Shown here one piece after another: positions 43,248-52,430 of a stretch of 64,000 bases of DNA. Origin of the DNA: Aurantiochytrium sp. KH105 (Eukaryota > Sar > Bigyra > Thraustochytrida > Thraustochytriidae); contig BGKB01000055.1 in the NCBI GenBank assembly GCA_003116975.1, positions 186,001-250,000 on the forward strand. The letters run 5' to 3'. Numbering within the stretch: the stretch's first letter is position 1; every line of letters begins with the position of its first letter. The notes beneath the pieces are model-generated. The model worked only from the letters and a program-made list of their open reading frames with translations. It did no database searches and had not been told where the DNA came from. The translations under genes were made by a program, and so were the position numbers.

Positions 43248-46200
43248 CTAGTCGATCATATGCTTCTGACCTGGGACACCATCGCGCTGTACAATCGAGG
43301 GCACCGACTTGGGTCTGGGAATTGGGGTCAAGCGATTCATAGCTCCCATGAACCAGCCTGCGGGAGACGCACTAGAGGACGCACCCTTGCTCGAGGATGA
43401 TGCCGGACCTGCTGCAGGCGGAGGGGTCACAGGTGCCAGACGTGGCGGCGTGTCGAGACTTGCATTTGATGGGGCAATCTTTTCCGCAGCCTCCTTGGTC
43501 GTGCGATGCGCTTGGTCTCGCGTTGGCGCTCCACGGCCGCCTCGCCCACGGACAGGCTTAATGACGCGCGGCTTACTTCCCCCTCCTGCCGCACTCTTCT
43601 CGGATCCAAGCGTTCCCTCAATCTTTTCTTCCCGTCCGTCACGTGCGTCATCTTCCTCCTCGTCATCAGAATGATCGAGAGCGTCGAATGCAAGCTTGTA
43701 CGCAGCGAGTTCGGTCTGCAGCTTGTCCACATGTTCCTGGTAGTCCTCCACGTGCGATTTGAAAGAGGCTTGGTAGTCGTGCAAAGCAGCCTCGAGGAAA
43801 CCGATCTGAGACTCGCGGTTCTGAAGTTTGAGGCGCGCAAGAACTTCGTTCTGCTGCGCAACCTGAAGCTTTGCACTCTGCTTGCGGATCTGCTTGTTCA
43901 GTTCAAGATTGTGCTCTCGCTCCGTGCGCAGCGTGTCGGTAATATCGCTCAGGTCTGCGTTATTTGACGCTGCGAGCAGCTCTTGGGCCTCGAGCATTTC
44001 GAGGCGCAACTGAATGTACTTTTCAGTAATATGCATCAAATCACTCTTGAGCAGGGCCTCTTGGGACGTCATCGATGATTTGATATCGTGCAAGCTCGTC
44101 GAACGTCGGCGCAGCTCCCTGCTGGCCCTCCTGCTCTTGCGGTCCCGTTTCTTGTCGCATTCTGGTGACGACGCCTTGGCTTCCACGCCCTCGCCCTCGT
44201 TTGCTGTCTTTTCGCCTTCTTCGCCGTTGTTCATTTCCCAGGAATGAGCAGGGGCACTCTGCTCATCGAGACTTTCGACATCGTCCAAGAGACTCCGATC
44301 ACCTTGCCCACCCTGAAAGAATGCATCGTCGTCCCCGCCGCCTAAATGCTGCTTGAGGACCTTGTTCTCCGTCTCGAGTCCACGCAAGGTGAGCTGCGTC
44401 TCCTTTTCCTTGAACTCGGCTTGTTGCTGAAAGAGCTCAAGCTTGGCCACGCGTTGCACAAGATCAGCTTGCGCTTTGGCTGACGCTGCCAACTCATCTT
44501 CAAGCTCCCGATTCCGCGCGCGAAGCCCCTCCAGTGCGTCGTTGGCAATATCTGCTTCCGCCTGCGCTTCGTCAGCCTTCATTTGCAGCGAATCGACCTT
44601 TTCCAAAGCCTTGGTTAGCGCTTCCTCTGCGCGTCGGACCAGCTGCGAGTCACCCTCGAAGCCTTCCATCTCGGGTCGCGGGCTACTTTGTTCCAGGGGT
44701 GAAGGTGGGTATCGTGTGTCCTCGGGGCACCCTTCGGCCGGGTGTCCATGGCCCGCCTCATGCGTAGCACGACTCTGCTGCACTTGCCCTTGCTCTTGTT
44801 CTTGCTTTGTCGCATGTTTTCCGGGGCCGTGCGACTGCGAAACGTGGCTCTTTCGCGTTTTCGCAAGAGAATCATCGCTACAAGTTGGAATAGAGTTCAG
44901 TTCAAAAGATTCGCGCTGCAGTACGCTCTCGAGACCCTTGGCGGATATGGTGAAAGCGCTTTGATCACCTTTGACCTCGCGCACTGGGGACTGTGCAACG
45001 TCGATACCAAGACTCGCTTCAAGCGATCGAGCGTACTTGACCATCATGAGCAGCGAGTCGCGCGACCGCGCCACCATCGCCTTGTACTCTGCGACGGAGA
45101 ACTCCTGGTTCACTGTAGGCTTGTTCTTGATTCGTTTTGCACGCGTGCCAAAGCGCAACGTTGACAGAGTTTCCACGGCATTATACTTGAACCCAGAACA
45201 CGTAATAATCAGCGACGTCTTGGAATTGCCTCCCAAAGAATCCTGAAGACATCGCGTCAATTTGCTATCACGGTACGGCACGTGCTTGGCGCCTTCGACG
45301 AGGGCCTTGATCACATTGCCCAGCGCACTCAGCGAACGGTTGATTGTCTTGGCCTCCTCGAGGACGCCACTCGTCGCCCCCGTCTTTTTCACCATCTCGC
45401 TGCCCGCTAAATCAACCAGGAACAGCTTGCCTGTTCTACTCAAGAGCGTGGACTGCGTTTTACGCTGTGAAACAGTAATCATGAACACCGAATGGCTCCG
45501 ACTCGAGTCCTGATTCATACGCGTGGACGCAATGGCGCGACTGGCATTGCCCTTGGCCGCCACCTTGAGCAGTTCCTTTGCTGACGACACATACACCTCC
45601 TCGGCGCCCTCGATAACAACGCCGCGACCTCGCACGTCGCGCACGCGCAGGTTCTGGTTTCGCGCGCCAGGGTTCAAGAGGTCGCGGATGCGCTCCATGT
45701 AAATTTCCACAAAGGACACCTTGATCATGAACTCCGTGTCTGCGTCGGCGCCCGACATGGTGTCGAAAATATCCTCGGCGATGCGCGGCACGACGCCTCG
45801 CAAATCCTCGCCGTCGTTTCCAGGGCCCATCTTGCCCCCGCTCGGCCCCATCATCGTGTGCGTCTTGCCCGACCCCGTCTGGCCGTATGCAAAAATGGTA
45901 CAATTGTAGCCGTCGAGGACATCCTTGACGAGCGGCTTGGCGCAGTAGTCATACACTTCATCCTGCTGCGAGGATTCCTGAAAAACGCGGTCGAAAGTGA
46001 ACGTGGCGTCCTCTTTGGCGATGCCCTCGTGCAGCGTCACGGACGCGGCGTCCTCCCCAAACGAGACCGCGCGCTCCGCGCCTTGCGCCTCTTCCACCTT
46101 GTTGGCCGGCCGGAACCTGCAGCACACGCGCACGTTCGTCGAGGCGTTTCCTCCTCCCCCTCCTCCTGGCGACGCTGCGCCCTCGCTGCCTCTCCGCCGC

Positions 46201-46733
46201 GACCTCGGCGTCGACGCCGCCGTGCTGCTGCGCTCGCGGCGCTCGGCCTCGCCGCTGCCCTCGTCGTCGTGGTCCAGATCCCGGTCCGGGGCCGACTCCG
46301 CCTCCGCCATGACCTCCCCGGCCCTCGCGAACACGTCTTCCTCGGGCTCCTGCTCCGGCCGCGGCGGCGGGTCTCCGCGCGGCGGCGGCGGGCTCTGCAT
46401 GCTCGCTCCGGCGCGCGACGCGAGCTCGCTCGCGCCCTCCCCTGGGTCTGTTCTGCTCTGCCGCCGCGGCGTGCCCTGCTCCTCCTCCTCCTCCTCCTCC
46501 TCCTCCTTCTCCTTCTCCGCAAGCGACGGCGATGTACCGGGACTGCGCTGCGACAACGGGCTCGCTGCCGGTGCTCGGCGGGCTCGGCTTGCTCGGCGGC
46601 TGCTCGGCTTCTGCGTCTGCTGCAAGAGCAGGAGCTCGCGGGCGAGCGCAGCTCGTGTCGAGGCTCGGCAAGGCAGGCCTTGCTCTCGCACGGGGGGCCA
46701 GTTCTTAGGCCGGGTGGGGCGCCACCTCTGCAT
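43248..46733 (-). CDS. Kinesin with N-terminal extension and coiled-coil tail
   Basis: 1161 residues from the first ATG; ATGs at 46400 and 46313 would shorten only the disordered N-terminus. Residues 1-198 are low complexity, with a Glu run encoded by a CTC-rich repeat near 46480-46510. The motor spans about 199-545: VRVCCRFRPA, Walker A GQTGSGKT (284-291), switch I region NQDSSRSHSVF, switch II LVDLAGSE, and HVPYRDSKLTRCLQDSLGG. The conserved order and N-terminal-type motor suggest plus-end movement like kinesin-1. Heptad-rich coiled coils occupy about 715-1060, and a basic, Pro/Gly-rich tail follows. No cargo-binding IAK motif or other tail domain was recognised, so the subfamily is uncertain. 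Confidence 0.9.
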   Translation of the reverse strand: MQRWRPTRPKNWPPVREQGLPCRASTRAALARELLLLQQTQKPSSRRASRARRAPAASPLSQRSPGTSPSLAEKEKEEEEEEEEEQGTPRRQSRTDPGEGASELASRAGASMQSPPPPRGDPPPRPEQEPEEDVFARAGEVMAEAESAPDRDLDHDDEGSGEAERRERSSTAASTPRSRRRGSEGAASPGGGGGGNASTNVRVCCRFRPANKVEEAQGAERAVSFGEDAASVTLHEGIAKEDATFTFDRVFQESSQQDEVYDYCAKPLVKDVLDGYNCTIFAYGQTGSGKTHTMMGPSGGKMGPGNDGEDLRGVVPRIAEDIFDTMSGADADTEFMIKVSFVEIYMERIRDLLNPGARNQNLRVRDVRGRGVVIEGAEEVYVSSAKELLKVAAKGNASRAIASTRMNQDSSRSHSVFMITVSQRKTQSTLLSRTGKLFLVDLAGSEMVKKTGATSGVLEEAKTINRSLSALGNVIKALVEGAKHVPYRDSKLTRCLQDSLGGNSKTSLIITCSGFKYNAVETLSTLRFGTRAKRIKNKPTVNQEFSVAEYKAMVARSRDSLLMMVKYARSLEASLGIDVAQSPVREVKGDQSAFTISAKGLESVLQRESFELNSIPTCSDDSLAKTRKSHVSQSHGPGKHATKQEQEQGQVQQSRATHEAGHGHPAEGCPEDTRYPPSPLEQSSPRPEMEGFEGDSQLVRRAEEALTKALEKVDSLQMKADEAQAEADIANDALEGLRARNRELEDELAASAKAQADLVQRVAKLELFQQQAEFKEKETQLTLRGLETENKVLKQHLGGGDDDAFFQGGQGDRSLLDDVESLDEQSAPAHSWEMNNGEEGEKTANEGEGVEAKASSPECDKKRDRKSRRASRELRRRSTSLHDIKSSMTSQEALLKSDLMHITEKYIQLRLEMLEAQELLAASNNADLSDITDTLRTEREHNLELNKQIRKQSAKLQVAQQNEVLARLKLQNRESQIGFLEAALHDYQASFKSHVEDYQEHVDKLQTELAAYKLAFDALDHSDDEEEDDARDGREEKIEGTLGSEKSAAGGGSKPRVIKPVRGRGGRGAPTRDQAHRTTKEAAEKIAPSNASLDTPPRLAPVTPPPAAGPASSSSKGASSSASPAGWFMGAMNRLTPIPRPKSVPSIVQRDGVPGQKHMID

Positions 46734-47267
46734 CGGGAGAAAACGTGGCTCGCGTACGGCACGAGTGCGGCGATTATGCGGAGCAGGAGAGAACGCGGGG
46801 CGAGAACGGGAGCACGCCGCGCGGGAAAACCGATCAGAGGGGGCCCAACCGGAGGCCGCGTGGGGAGAGGGAGAAGGGGCTGCGGAAGAGGGCCCGGCCG
46901 AACGGAGGTCCTGCTGCAGCTGCAGAGCGAGGCCAGACGCGTGGAGCGGAAGGCGGCGAGGAATAGCAAACGGTCGGATGGATGACGCCCGGCAGAGGGG
47001 ACAAAGGCGGCGACCGCCAGGTCAGTCCAGCGAGTCAGCCAGCCAGCCAGGTGACCGACCGGTTATCGTATCGTGTCAAGGCATGACGATGACTGCGACG
47101 AGCAAGACGACTGGCCGGCCGGCCCGGCCGAATTACCGGATGAGTGAACAAAGATGATTCGAAGAGAGCATGATTCCCGACCTGCTCGTGGGACGGACCA
47201 AGGGACATTTGTACATGGCCGAGATGGTGCAGTTACGATGGTGAACCCTTCATCAAAATCTATCTAT
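46734..47267. other. Intergenic region upstream of the kinesin gene
   Basis: It separates two minus-strand genes. It includes a short CAGC repeat (about 47033-47052) and a GGCCGGCC palindromic cluster near 47110. It presumably holds the kinesin promoter. Confidence 0.5.
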
Positions 47268-48617
47268 TCATTTGGGGACGCGGCGTAAAGCGCCGAGAGC
47301 AGCGTGGGCCGCCTGAGTGGAGAAATTCCGCGGCTTCACCTGACGCACATTGACGTTGATGCGTCCAGCCTCGAGATACGAGGCAACTGCAGGTGGAAGA
47401 CACGGCAACAATCGCGAGGGGAGGGTTCCTTGCATCATGCAGGGAACACCATGAATGTTCATGCGCGAAGGACCGCCTAGAATAACCACGTCGCCGTTCC
47501 GCACAATGAGAGGCACAGGCCCTGGGGGCCGGGCGTCCGTCTGAGAGTCTCCGCCCAAGACGTAGACGCCAGCGTTGCCAAAGGAAATCGACACAACAGG
47601 GGCATCGTCTGTCCACTCGGCGTCATCCTTGTGACCGCCCATTGTCGTTCCTGCGCGGTAATAATTGACAATAGCCGTTTCCGGCTCAATCTGCATGGCA
47701 AAGGGCTCCACGAGCTGTTTCGCAAGTCTACCGAGCGCACGAGGAAATGGACTCTTGCGATCCTCCGTGTACCTTCGGTTGGACCAATCGTAGTGGTATC
47801 CCAAGGTAGCCCAGCGCAGCTTGCTGCTCAACGCAGACTCTTCACCATCCTGTGTGCGATTTCGCTCGCTCACGTCACCGCTCGCGTAGTCGACAGCGAG
47901 TCGCTCGACCCATTTCGCTTCAACGCGAGTTGAGACAAAGGGATTCGGAACAAAAATGAACCCTGGCCTTCCCTCAATGCCGTATGCTTTTGTCACACGA
48001 AATTCTTCTTCCTCCTCCTCTACTTCTTCATTCTCGTTACCGTTGTCGTCTTCTTGCGCGTCCTGATCGTTCTGATGGCCCTTCTCTTTCATGACGGAAG
48101 GGATTTCAATCGTCTTGACAAGGTCAACGAGCTCTTTCGGGGAGTTGTCCAGGTTGCAAAAGTCCAGAAGATCGATTTCTTCGGTGGCGCGCTTGCGTTT
48201 TTGCCCAGAGACAGCGTTTTCGTCCTCGACACGACCACTGTTTGTGTCCATTCGCTTTACGTACGCCGTCACCTCGTGTCTTTTGCGCTTAAAGTGTTTC
48301 CAAACGTTGCGAAAGACTTCTTCCTTGGCTTTGCTTTCTGTCTCTGTCTCCGCCTCCGTCTGCGTCTCGGGTGCTTGCACGCGGCAGCTCTCGTCCCCCT
48401 TGCGCACGCGCTGCGGCGTCTCCATGACCGACGTTTTGCTCGTACCACTCATCTCCGGCGTCAGCTTGTCCGGGCTAGGCCTATCGCTGCCGGAACCAGC
48501 ACGGCTTGCGTCCTCCATGCTCTCGCTCTTGGCCGTGTCGGCAAGCGAGGCCTCGCTCCCTCCGCTCCGCAAGCGGCGCTCCACAAGCAGGCGGGGCCTT
48601 TGCAAATTTGCGGCCAT
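47268..48617 (-). CDS. ALKBH1: AlkB homolog 1, Fe(II)/2-oxoglutarate dioxygenase
   Basis: 449 residues. The N-terminal 200 are acidic and disordered, with a Glu run. The dioxygenase core begins near PGFIFVPNPF and includes LGYHYDWSNRRY, which is typical of the ALKBH1 branch. The iron ligands are visible as HKD in GGHKDDAEW and the distal His in NIHGVP. The 2-oxoglutarate-binding arginine lies in RINVNVRQVK, matching the RxNxxxR pattern of the family. ALKBH1 enzymes demethylate or oxidise bases in tRNA and DNA. The long acidic N-terminus is longer than in animal homologs. The gene is divergent from the tandem-SET gene. Confidence 0.9.
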   Translation of the reverse strand: MAANLQRPRLLVERRLRSGGSEASLADTAKSESMEDASRAGSGSDRPSPDKLTPEMSGTSKTSVMETPQRVRKGDESCRVQAPETQTEAETETESKAKEEVFRNVWKHFKRKRHEVTAYVKRMDTNSGRVEDENAVSGQKRKRATEEIDLLDFCNLDNSPKELVDLVKTIEIPSVMKEKGHQNDQDAQEDDNGNENEEVEEEEEEFRVTKAYGIEGRPGFIFVPNPFVSTRVEAKWVERLAVDYASGDVSERNRTQDGEESALSSKLRWATLGYHYDWSNRRYTEDRKSPFPRALGRLAKQLVEPFAMQIEPETAIVNYYRAGTTMGGHKDDAEWTDDAPVVSISFGNAGVYVLGGDSQTDARPPGPVPLIVRNGDVVILGGPSRMNIHGVPCMMQGTLPSRLLPCLPPAVASYLEAGRINVNVRQVKPRNFSTQAAHAALGALRRVPK

Positions 48618-49261
48618 TCCGGGCCATTCGTAGTAGTGGTGCCAGGGACTGCGGCTCGGTCATTCCCCGGCTCATTCACGCATTTCCTCACCTGTAAAGC
48701 AGGCCTTCCGGCCGCTTGGCAAGTGTAGTACTACGCGCTCAGCTACACCATTGTGGCAAAGCCAGCGGGATGACGAACATCTTGTCGCCAAGAGCATCCA
48801 GATAAGCTGCCTCATTTTCCGGTGGGTTTTGCATTGTGAAAGTGACTCGATCATGGATGAGCACATCCACGATTAGCTCAACGACAATCTCACTCAAACT
48901 TCGTTCTCGCTATACAACGATCTCTCCTCGTTCTGCACGACGCCCTGCCCTTGTTGCACCACTGACCAGAGCATTGACCGAGGCATTGGCCAAGGCATTG
49001 ACCGAGGAAATGCTTGCCTCTGATGAGCTGGAAGTGCCAGTGAGTGAGTGAGTGATTTGGAGGTCTCGCGAATGCGTCCCAATCAATGCGGCAAACAACG
49101 AACAACCAGTTGGGCGATTGACAACGCCGCGTCTCGCAAAGACATAGCAATACGGTCGCTGACTAGAGGGCTGGGTAGCTCGCCGCGCGCAGCCTTCGGC
49201 ACTGAGGTCACCGCGCCGAAGGTCTTTGCGCTATTCTGACGTTGCAAAAGCCACTGGCGTC
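48618..49261. promoter_or_regulatory. Divergent promoter region (ALKBH1 / tandem SET)
   Basis: 644 bases between divergent starts. It contains the palindromic hairpin GTGTAG with CTACAC around 48724-48749, a GGCCTTCCGGCC palindrome at about 48702-48713, and a short internal repeat of GCATTGACCGAGG near 48971-49013. No TATA box is clear. Confidence 0.4.
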
Positions 49262-51898
49262 ATGGCGCAGCCGTTGCCAACGCGACACCTGGTCACCCTT
49301 CTGACGCTGCTGCTGCTACTGCTGCTCGCGGTAACCTTGCACGCAACAGACACTGCTACAGAGGATGGATCGTGTGCTTCAGCCGACGAGCGCGCTTCGA
49401 CAGAATTCTTGGCATGGTTTGAGCAAAACGGAGGCCGCGCCACGCACGTTGACCTTGCTTCCTTTGAAGATTTTGGCCGTGGAGTTCGAGCATCCGACAC
49501 TGTTCTCGAGGGACAAGAGGTGCTTCGAGTCCCACTGAGTTCCGTCATTTGTGCCAAAACTGTACAGCACGCAAGCAAGGGCGGAGCACGCCTCGCGAGC
49601 AGCTTCAGCACAAAGACGGATAAAGTCGTGGCCGCCTTCCTACTCCTCGAAAAGGCCAAGGGCGAAGACTCGCTATGGGCCTCGTACTTGCGCGTCTTGC
49701 CCGAGTTTGTTCCGTCTGCATGGCTCGCGCCTGCAGAAATCCTCAAGGAGCTGCATGACGAGCACCTCGAGGGCCGTCTGCGGAACTTTCGGCGCATCCT
49801 CGACGCCGAGCACAGCCAACTTGTCAAGACTCTCACTCTTGCTCTCAAGGAGGACAACGTCCCCGCCGAGGCGCACACCGACGCCCTTTCCCTCGATGCC
49901 TTTTACTGGGCCACCGCAATCGTCGACTCTCGTGCAATCACCATATCAGGCCAAAAGTACCTCGTTCCCTTTGTTGACATGTTCAACTACAAGGCACACA
50001 TGCGTCCGCGGCAACACGCGAATGGCGACTTCTTTGAAGCCCATCACAAACTCGAGCGCAATGACTTTGTCGTCTTTGCGGATCGCAACGTTCAGGCCAG
50101 TCAACAGGTCTTCATGGACTATGGCGACAACCCGAGCGAGGTCTACTTGACGTATCATGGTTTCGTCCCAGACCACAACCCTTTTGACTGCGCGATTGTT
50201 GCAGCAAGTCTACCTGCGTCTTTGCAGGCCGGCGAAGCTGGCGAGCAGCGGTCGCGCCTGCTCAATACACTTCGCATTGGCACCACGGTCCGAGAATGTC
50301 TGCGCTGGAACACGGTCGACAGAGCCTGGGCCCAGAGTAAGCTCGCCATCCTCGACCGCGTCGCACAATTGTCTGATGAAGCCGTCGCTACCTGCGTGAA
50401 AGACCTTGATGCAGCTTCGGGGCAGAATGAAATATCGCAGATTGCCCGAAAATGCCTTGCTGGAACGCAAGAACGACGCAGCACCCTTGTCGATCATGTG
50501 AAAGCTGCCCAACCTTCCTATCCTCTAGAAGAGGATATCGCCAAGCTCAGCGCGGCCATCGAAGCAGATGATACCTTTGCCGCACTTATCCTCAGTCACC
50601 GCGTTGCGCAACGAACCGCTCTTTCTCACCTGTTGGGCTTCCTCGAGAACAAGGTCATGCCTCCACACCCAATCGTCCCAAGCCTTGAGGAAGCCGCGGC
50701 TAGCCTCAAAGACTACGGGCTACCTCCCGCCGATTATCTCGCAAACGAGCCTCCACTTGAGACTCAAGTTGCTCGTCTAAACTCCTGGGTCAAGGAACAA
50801 GCGTTTCCTGTCGTCAAGGTCGAGGCAGCCACGGTTCCACATTTGCGCGTAGGGACCATTGTCACCGAGGATCTCGCTGCCGAAGATCCGTATCTCATTA
50901 TCCCGCAGGATCTTGTCATGGACGTCCGTACGGCCACGGAGAGCAAAGTGTATCCGTTCATTTTTCATTTGTGTGAAAACCTGGGTATTCCCGACCCTTT
51001 TCATGAGCTTATGATCTTTCTCATGTTTGAGTACTTTGTGGAAGGTCCGCGATCGGTGTGGTGGCCCTATCTCTCACTGCTGCCTCGACCCGATGAGTTC
51101 ATGGCCCCTTCCTTCTTTTCGGAAGAGGACCTTGCCATCCTTGAAGGCCACCAAACGCAGTCTGAAGCGATAAAGAACCGCGACCAGGTGCGCGCACGAT
51201 TTGGACGCGTCAAGCCTTTTCTAGAAAGCGAAGGTGTCCTTACCTTTCTTCCTGCTTCAGTGTTTACCGTGGAAAACTACTTTTGGGCGCATGCCATCCT
51301 CGACTCGCGCGGCATTTGGTGGCAGGGCCAGCGTCACCTCGTCCCGCTGCTTGACATGGTCAACTGTAAAGCAGGGGGAGCGAGGCCGCACGAGACCTTT
51401 GTCAACACGACACTTGCCTCTGCCGTCACACGTGCTCCTCAAATGTACAAGGCTGGTGACCAGCTCTTTGAGGATTACGGCCAGCCCAATCACATTTACT
51501 TTCTCTATCATGGTTTCTCTCTGGAAAACAATGCATACGACTGCTTTCGTGTCACCATCGACCTCAACGAACGCCAGCGGAAAGCTCTGGCCAACTTTGA
51601 GTTTGGTGGAAATATGCGACGCGTGCGAGCAGAAAAGCACCCCTTTTGCGTCCACGCCCCTCTTCGCGGCGCCGCGAACCAGGGACTGACAGCTGCCTTG
51701 GGAACCTCGTCCGCTTCCTTGAGCCCTGTCACAGATCAGGTCAAGGAAGCGCTCTCTGCGATGCCTACGACTCTCGAAGAAGACGAGCGTAAGCTCGCCG
51801 AGGCATCGGCTCACGGACTCTCAGATCGAGCTCAGAGCGCGCTTCTCTTTATTATACGCGAAAAGAGGCTTCTTCACGCACTTCTCGAGGATGCCTGA
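49262..51898 (+). CDS. Secretory-pathway protein with two SET (LSMT/SETD3-type) domains
   Basis: 878 residues. The ATG at 49262 gives a clear signal peptide: PTRHLV followed by a Leu/Thr-rich hydrophobic core and a likely cleavage near LHATDT. Two LSMT-like halves follow. The first (about 35-320) has DFGRGVRASDTVLEGQEVLR, then YLVPFVDMFNYK and VFMDYGDNPSEVYLTYHGF. The second (about 520-800) has LIIPQDLVMDV, WWPYLSLLPRPDEF, HLVPLLDMVNCK and LFEDYGQPNHIYFLYHGF. The conserved DYG and YHGF motifs of the SET fold are present in both. A helical segment between them resembles a Rubisco-substrate-binding-type domain. Known family members methylate Lys or His on cytosolic, plastid or nuclear proteins, so a secretory or organellar location would be unusual. 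Confidence 0.85.
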   Translation: MAQPLPTRHLVTLLTLLLLLLLAVTLHATDTATEDGSCASADERASTEFLAWFEQNGGRATHVDLASFEDFGRGVRASDTVLEGQEVLRVPLSSVICAKTVQHASKGGARLASSFSTKTDKVVAAFLLLEKAKGEDSLWASYLRVLPEFVPSAWLAPAEILKELHDEHLEGRLRNFRRILDAEHSQLVKTLTLALKEDNVPAEAHTDALSLDAFYWATAIVDSRAITISGQKYLVPFVDMFNYKAHMRPRQHANGDFFEAHHKLERNDFVVFADRNVQASQQVFMDYGDNPSEVYLTYHGFVPDHNPFDCAIVAASLPASLQAGEAGEQRSRLLNTLRIGTTVRECLRWNTVDRAWAQSKLAILDRVAQLSDEAVATCVKDLDAASGQNEISQIARKCLAGTQERRSTLVDHVKAAQPSYPLEEDIAKLSAAIEADDTFAALILSHRVAQRTALSHLLGFLENKVMPPHPIVPSLEEAAASLKDYGLPPADYLANEPPLETQVARLNSWVKEQAFPVVKVEAATVPHLRVGTIVTEDLAAEDPYLIIPQDLVMDVRTATESKVYPFIFHLCENLGIPDPFHELMIFLMFEYFVEGPRSVWWPYLSLLPRPDEFMAPSFFSEEDLAILEGHQTQSEAIKNRDQVRARFGRVKPFLESEGVLTFLPASVFTVENYFWAHAILDSRGIWWQGQRHLVPLLDMVNCKAGGARPHETFVNTTLASAVTRAPQMYKAGDQLFEDYGQPNHIYFLYHGFSLENNAYDCFRVTIDLNERQRKALANFEFGGNMRRVRAEKHPFCVHAPLRGAANQGLTAALGTSSASLSPVTDQVKEALSAMPTTLEEDERKLAEASAHGLSDRAQSALLFIIREKRLLHALLEDA

Positions 51899-51905
51899 TT
51901 GCTTT

Positions 51906-51981
51906 CTTCATCGTCAAAGAAGGATAAACGTTTGCGATACGATACGTTCGCAAAGAGAGAAGCTTATCTTCTTTGATGAAG
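51906..51981. terminator. 76-nt hairpin just after the tandem-SET stop
   Basis: The arms CTTCATC, CAAAGAAG and ATAA pair with TTAT, CTTCTTTG and GATGAAG, with only one- or two-base bulges. An inner TTTGCG pairs with CGCAAA. It starts 8 bases after the stop codon. It may be a 3'-end structure or an RNA hairpin gene; the terminator label is tentative. Confidence 0.4.
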
Positions 51982-52202
51982 GAGGAGTTATCACAGCCAC
52001 ACGTATACATGTGGACACTTTCAATCGGCCATTTATCCATCTGTCGATCCCACCTCGTGCTTCGCGATAAGGTTTTTAAGAGCTCCGATTCTTTCCACAT
52101 TGTGGGAAAAAAATGAAATGAAATTGCAAATTCGATTTATCCTCTTGTGCATAATTGTGCACCATCGGTCTAGTGAAGTGCTCGCATCCTGCGTCACCGC
52201 TA

Positions 52203-52297
52203 GGTCGACCAGAAGAATAAATAAGAGTACTGCGGCCAGAGGCGACTAGGCCCTGTAGTCTAGTCTTGTTTTAACCTTAAAATTGTTCTGGTCGACC
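52203..52297. repeat. 12-bp inverted repeat GGTCGACCAGAA / TTCTGGTCGACC
   Basis: Perfect arms separated by 71 bases, upstream of the ZSWIM2-like start. Each arm itself contains the palindrome GGTCGACC. Confidence 0.8.
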
Positions 52298-52430
52298 CAG
52301 CGAAAACTGGGTACCGCAAATTGACCCAAATGAAAACGGCTATTTTTCTGATAAGTTGCAATTTGTGGCTCGCTTTTTCTCCTTGGTGCGCGCAAGTACG
52401 AGCTCGAGCAATCAAACCTGCTGGTGCACA

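Larger units (their letters stand above)
51899..52430. other. Intergenic region with hairpins, before ZSWIM2-like gene
   Basis: It holds a long hairpin at 51906-51981, a 12-bp inverted repeat (52203-52214 with 52286-52297), and a small stem CCCAG/CTGGG near 52296-52311. It includes the 3' end of the SET gene and the promoter of the next gene. Confidence 0.5.

Noticed and set aside
48690-48770. tRNA-like box A (TAGCTGAGC) on the minus strand
   Set aside because: No box B (GGTTCGA) and no acceptor stem at the right distance. The pairing seen is a simple local palindrome.
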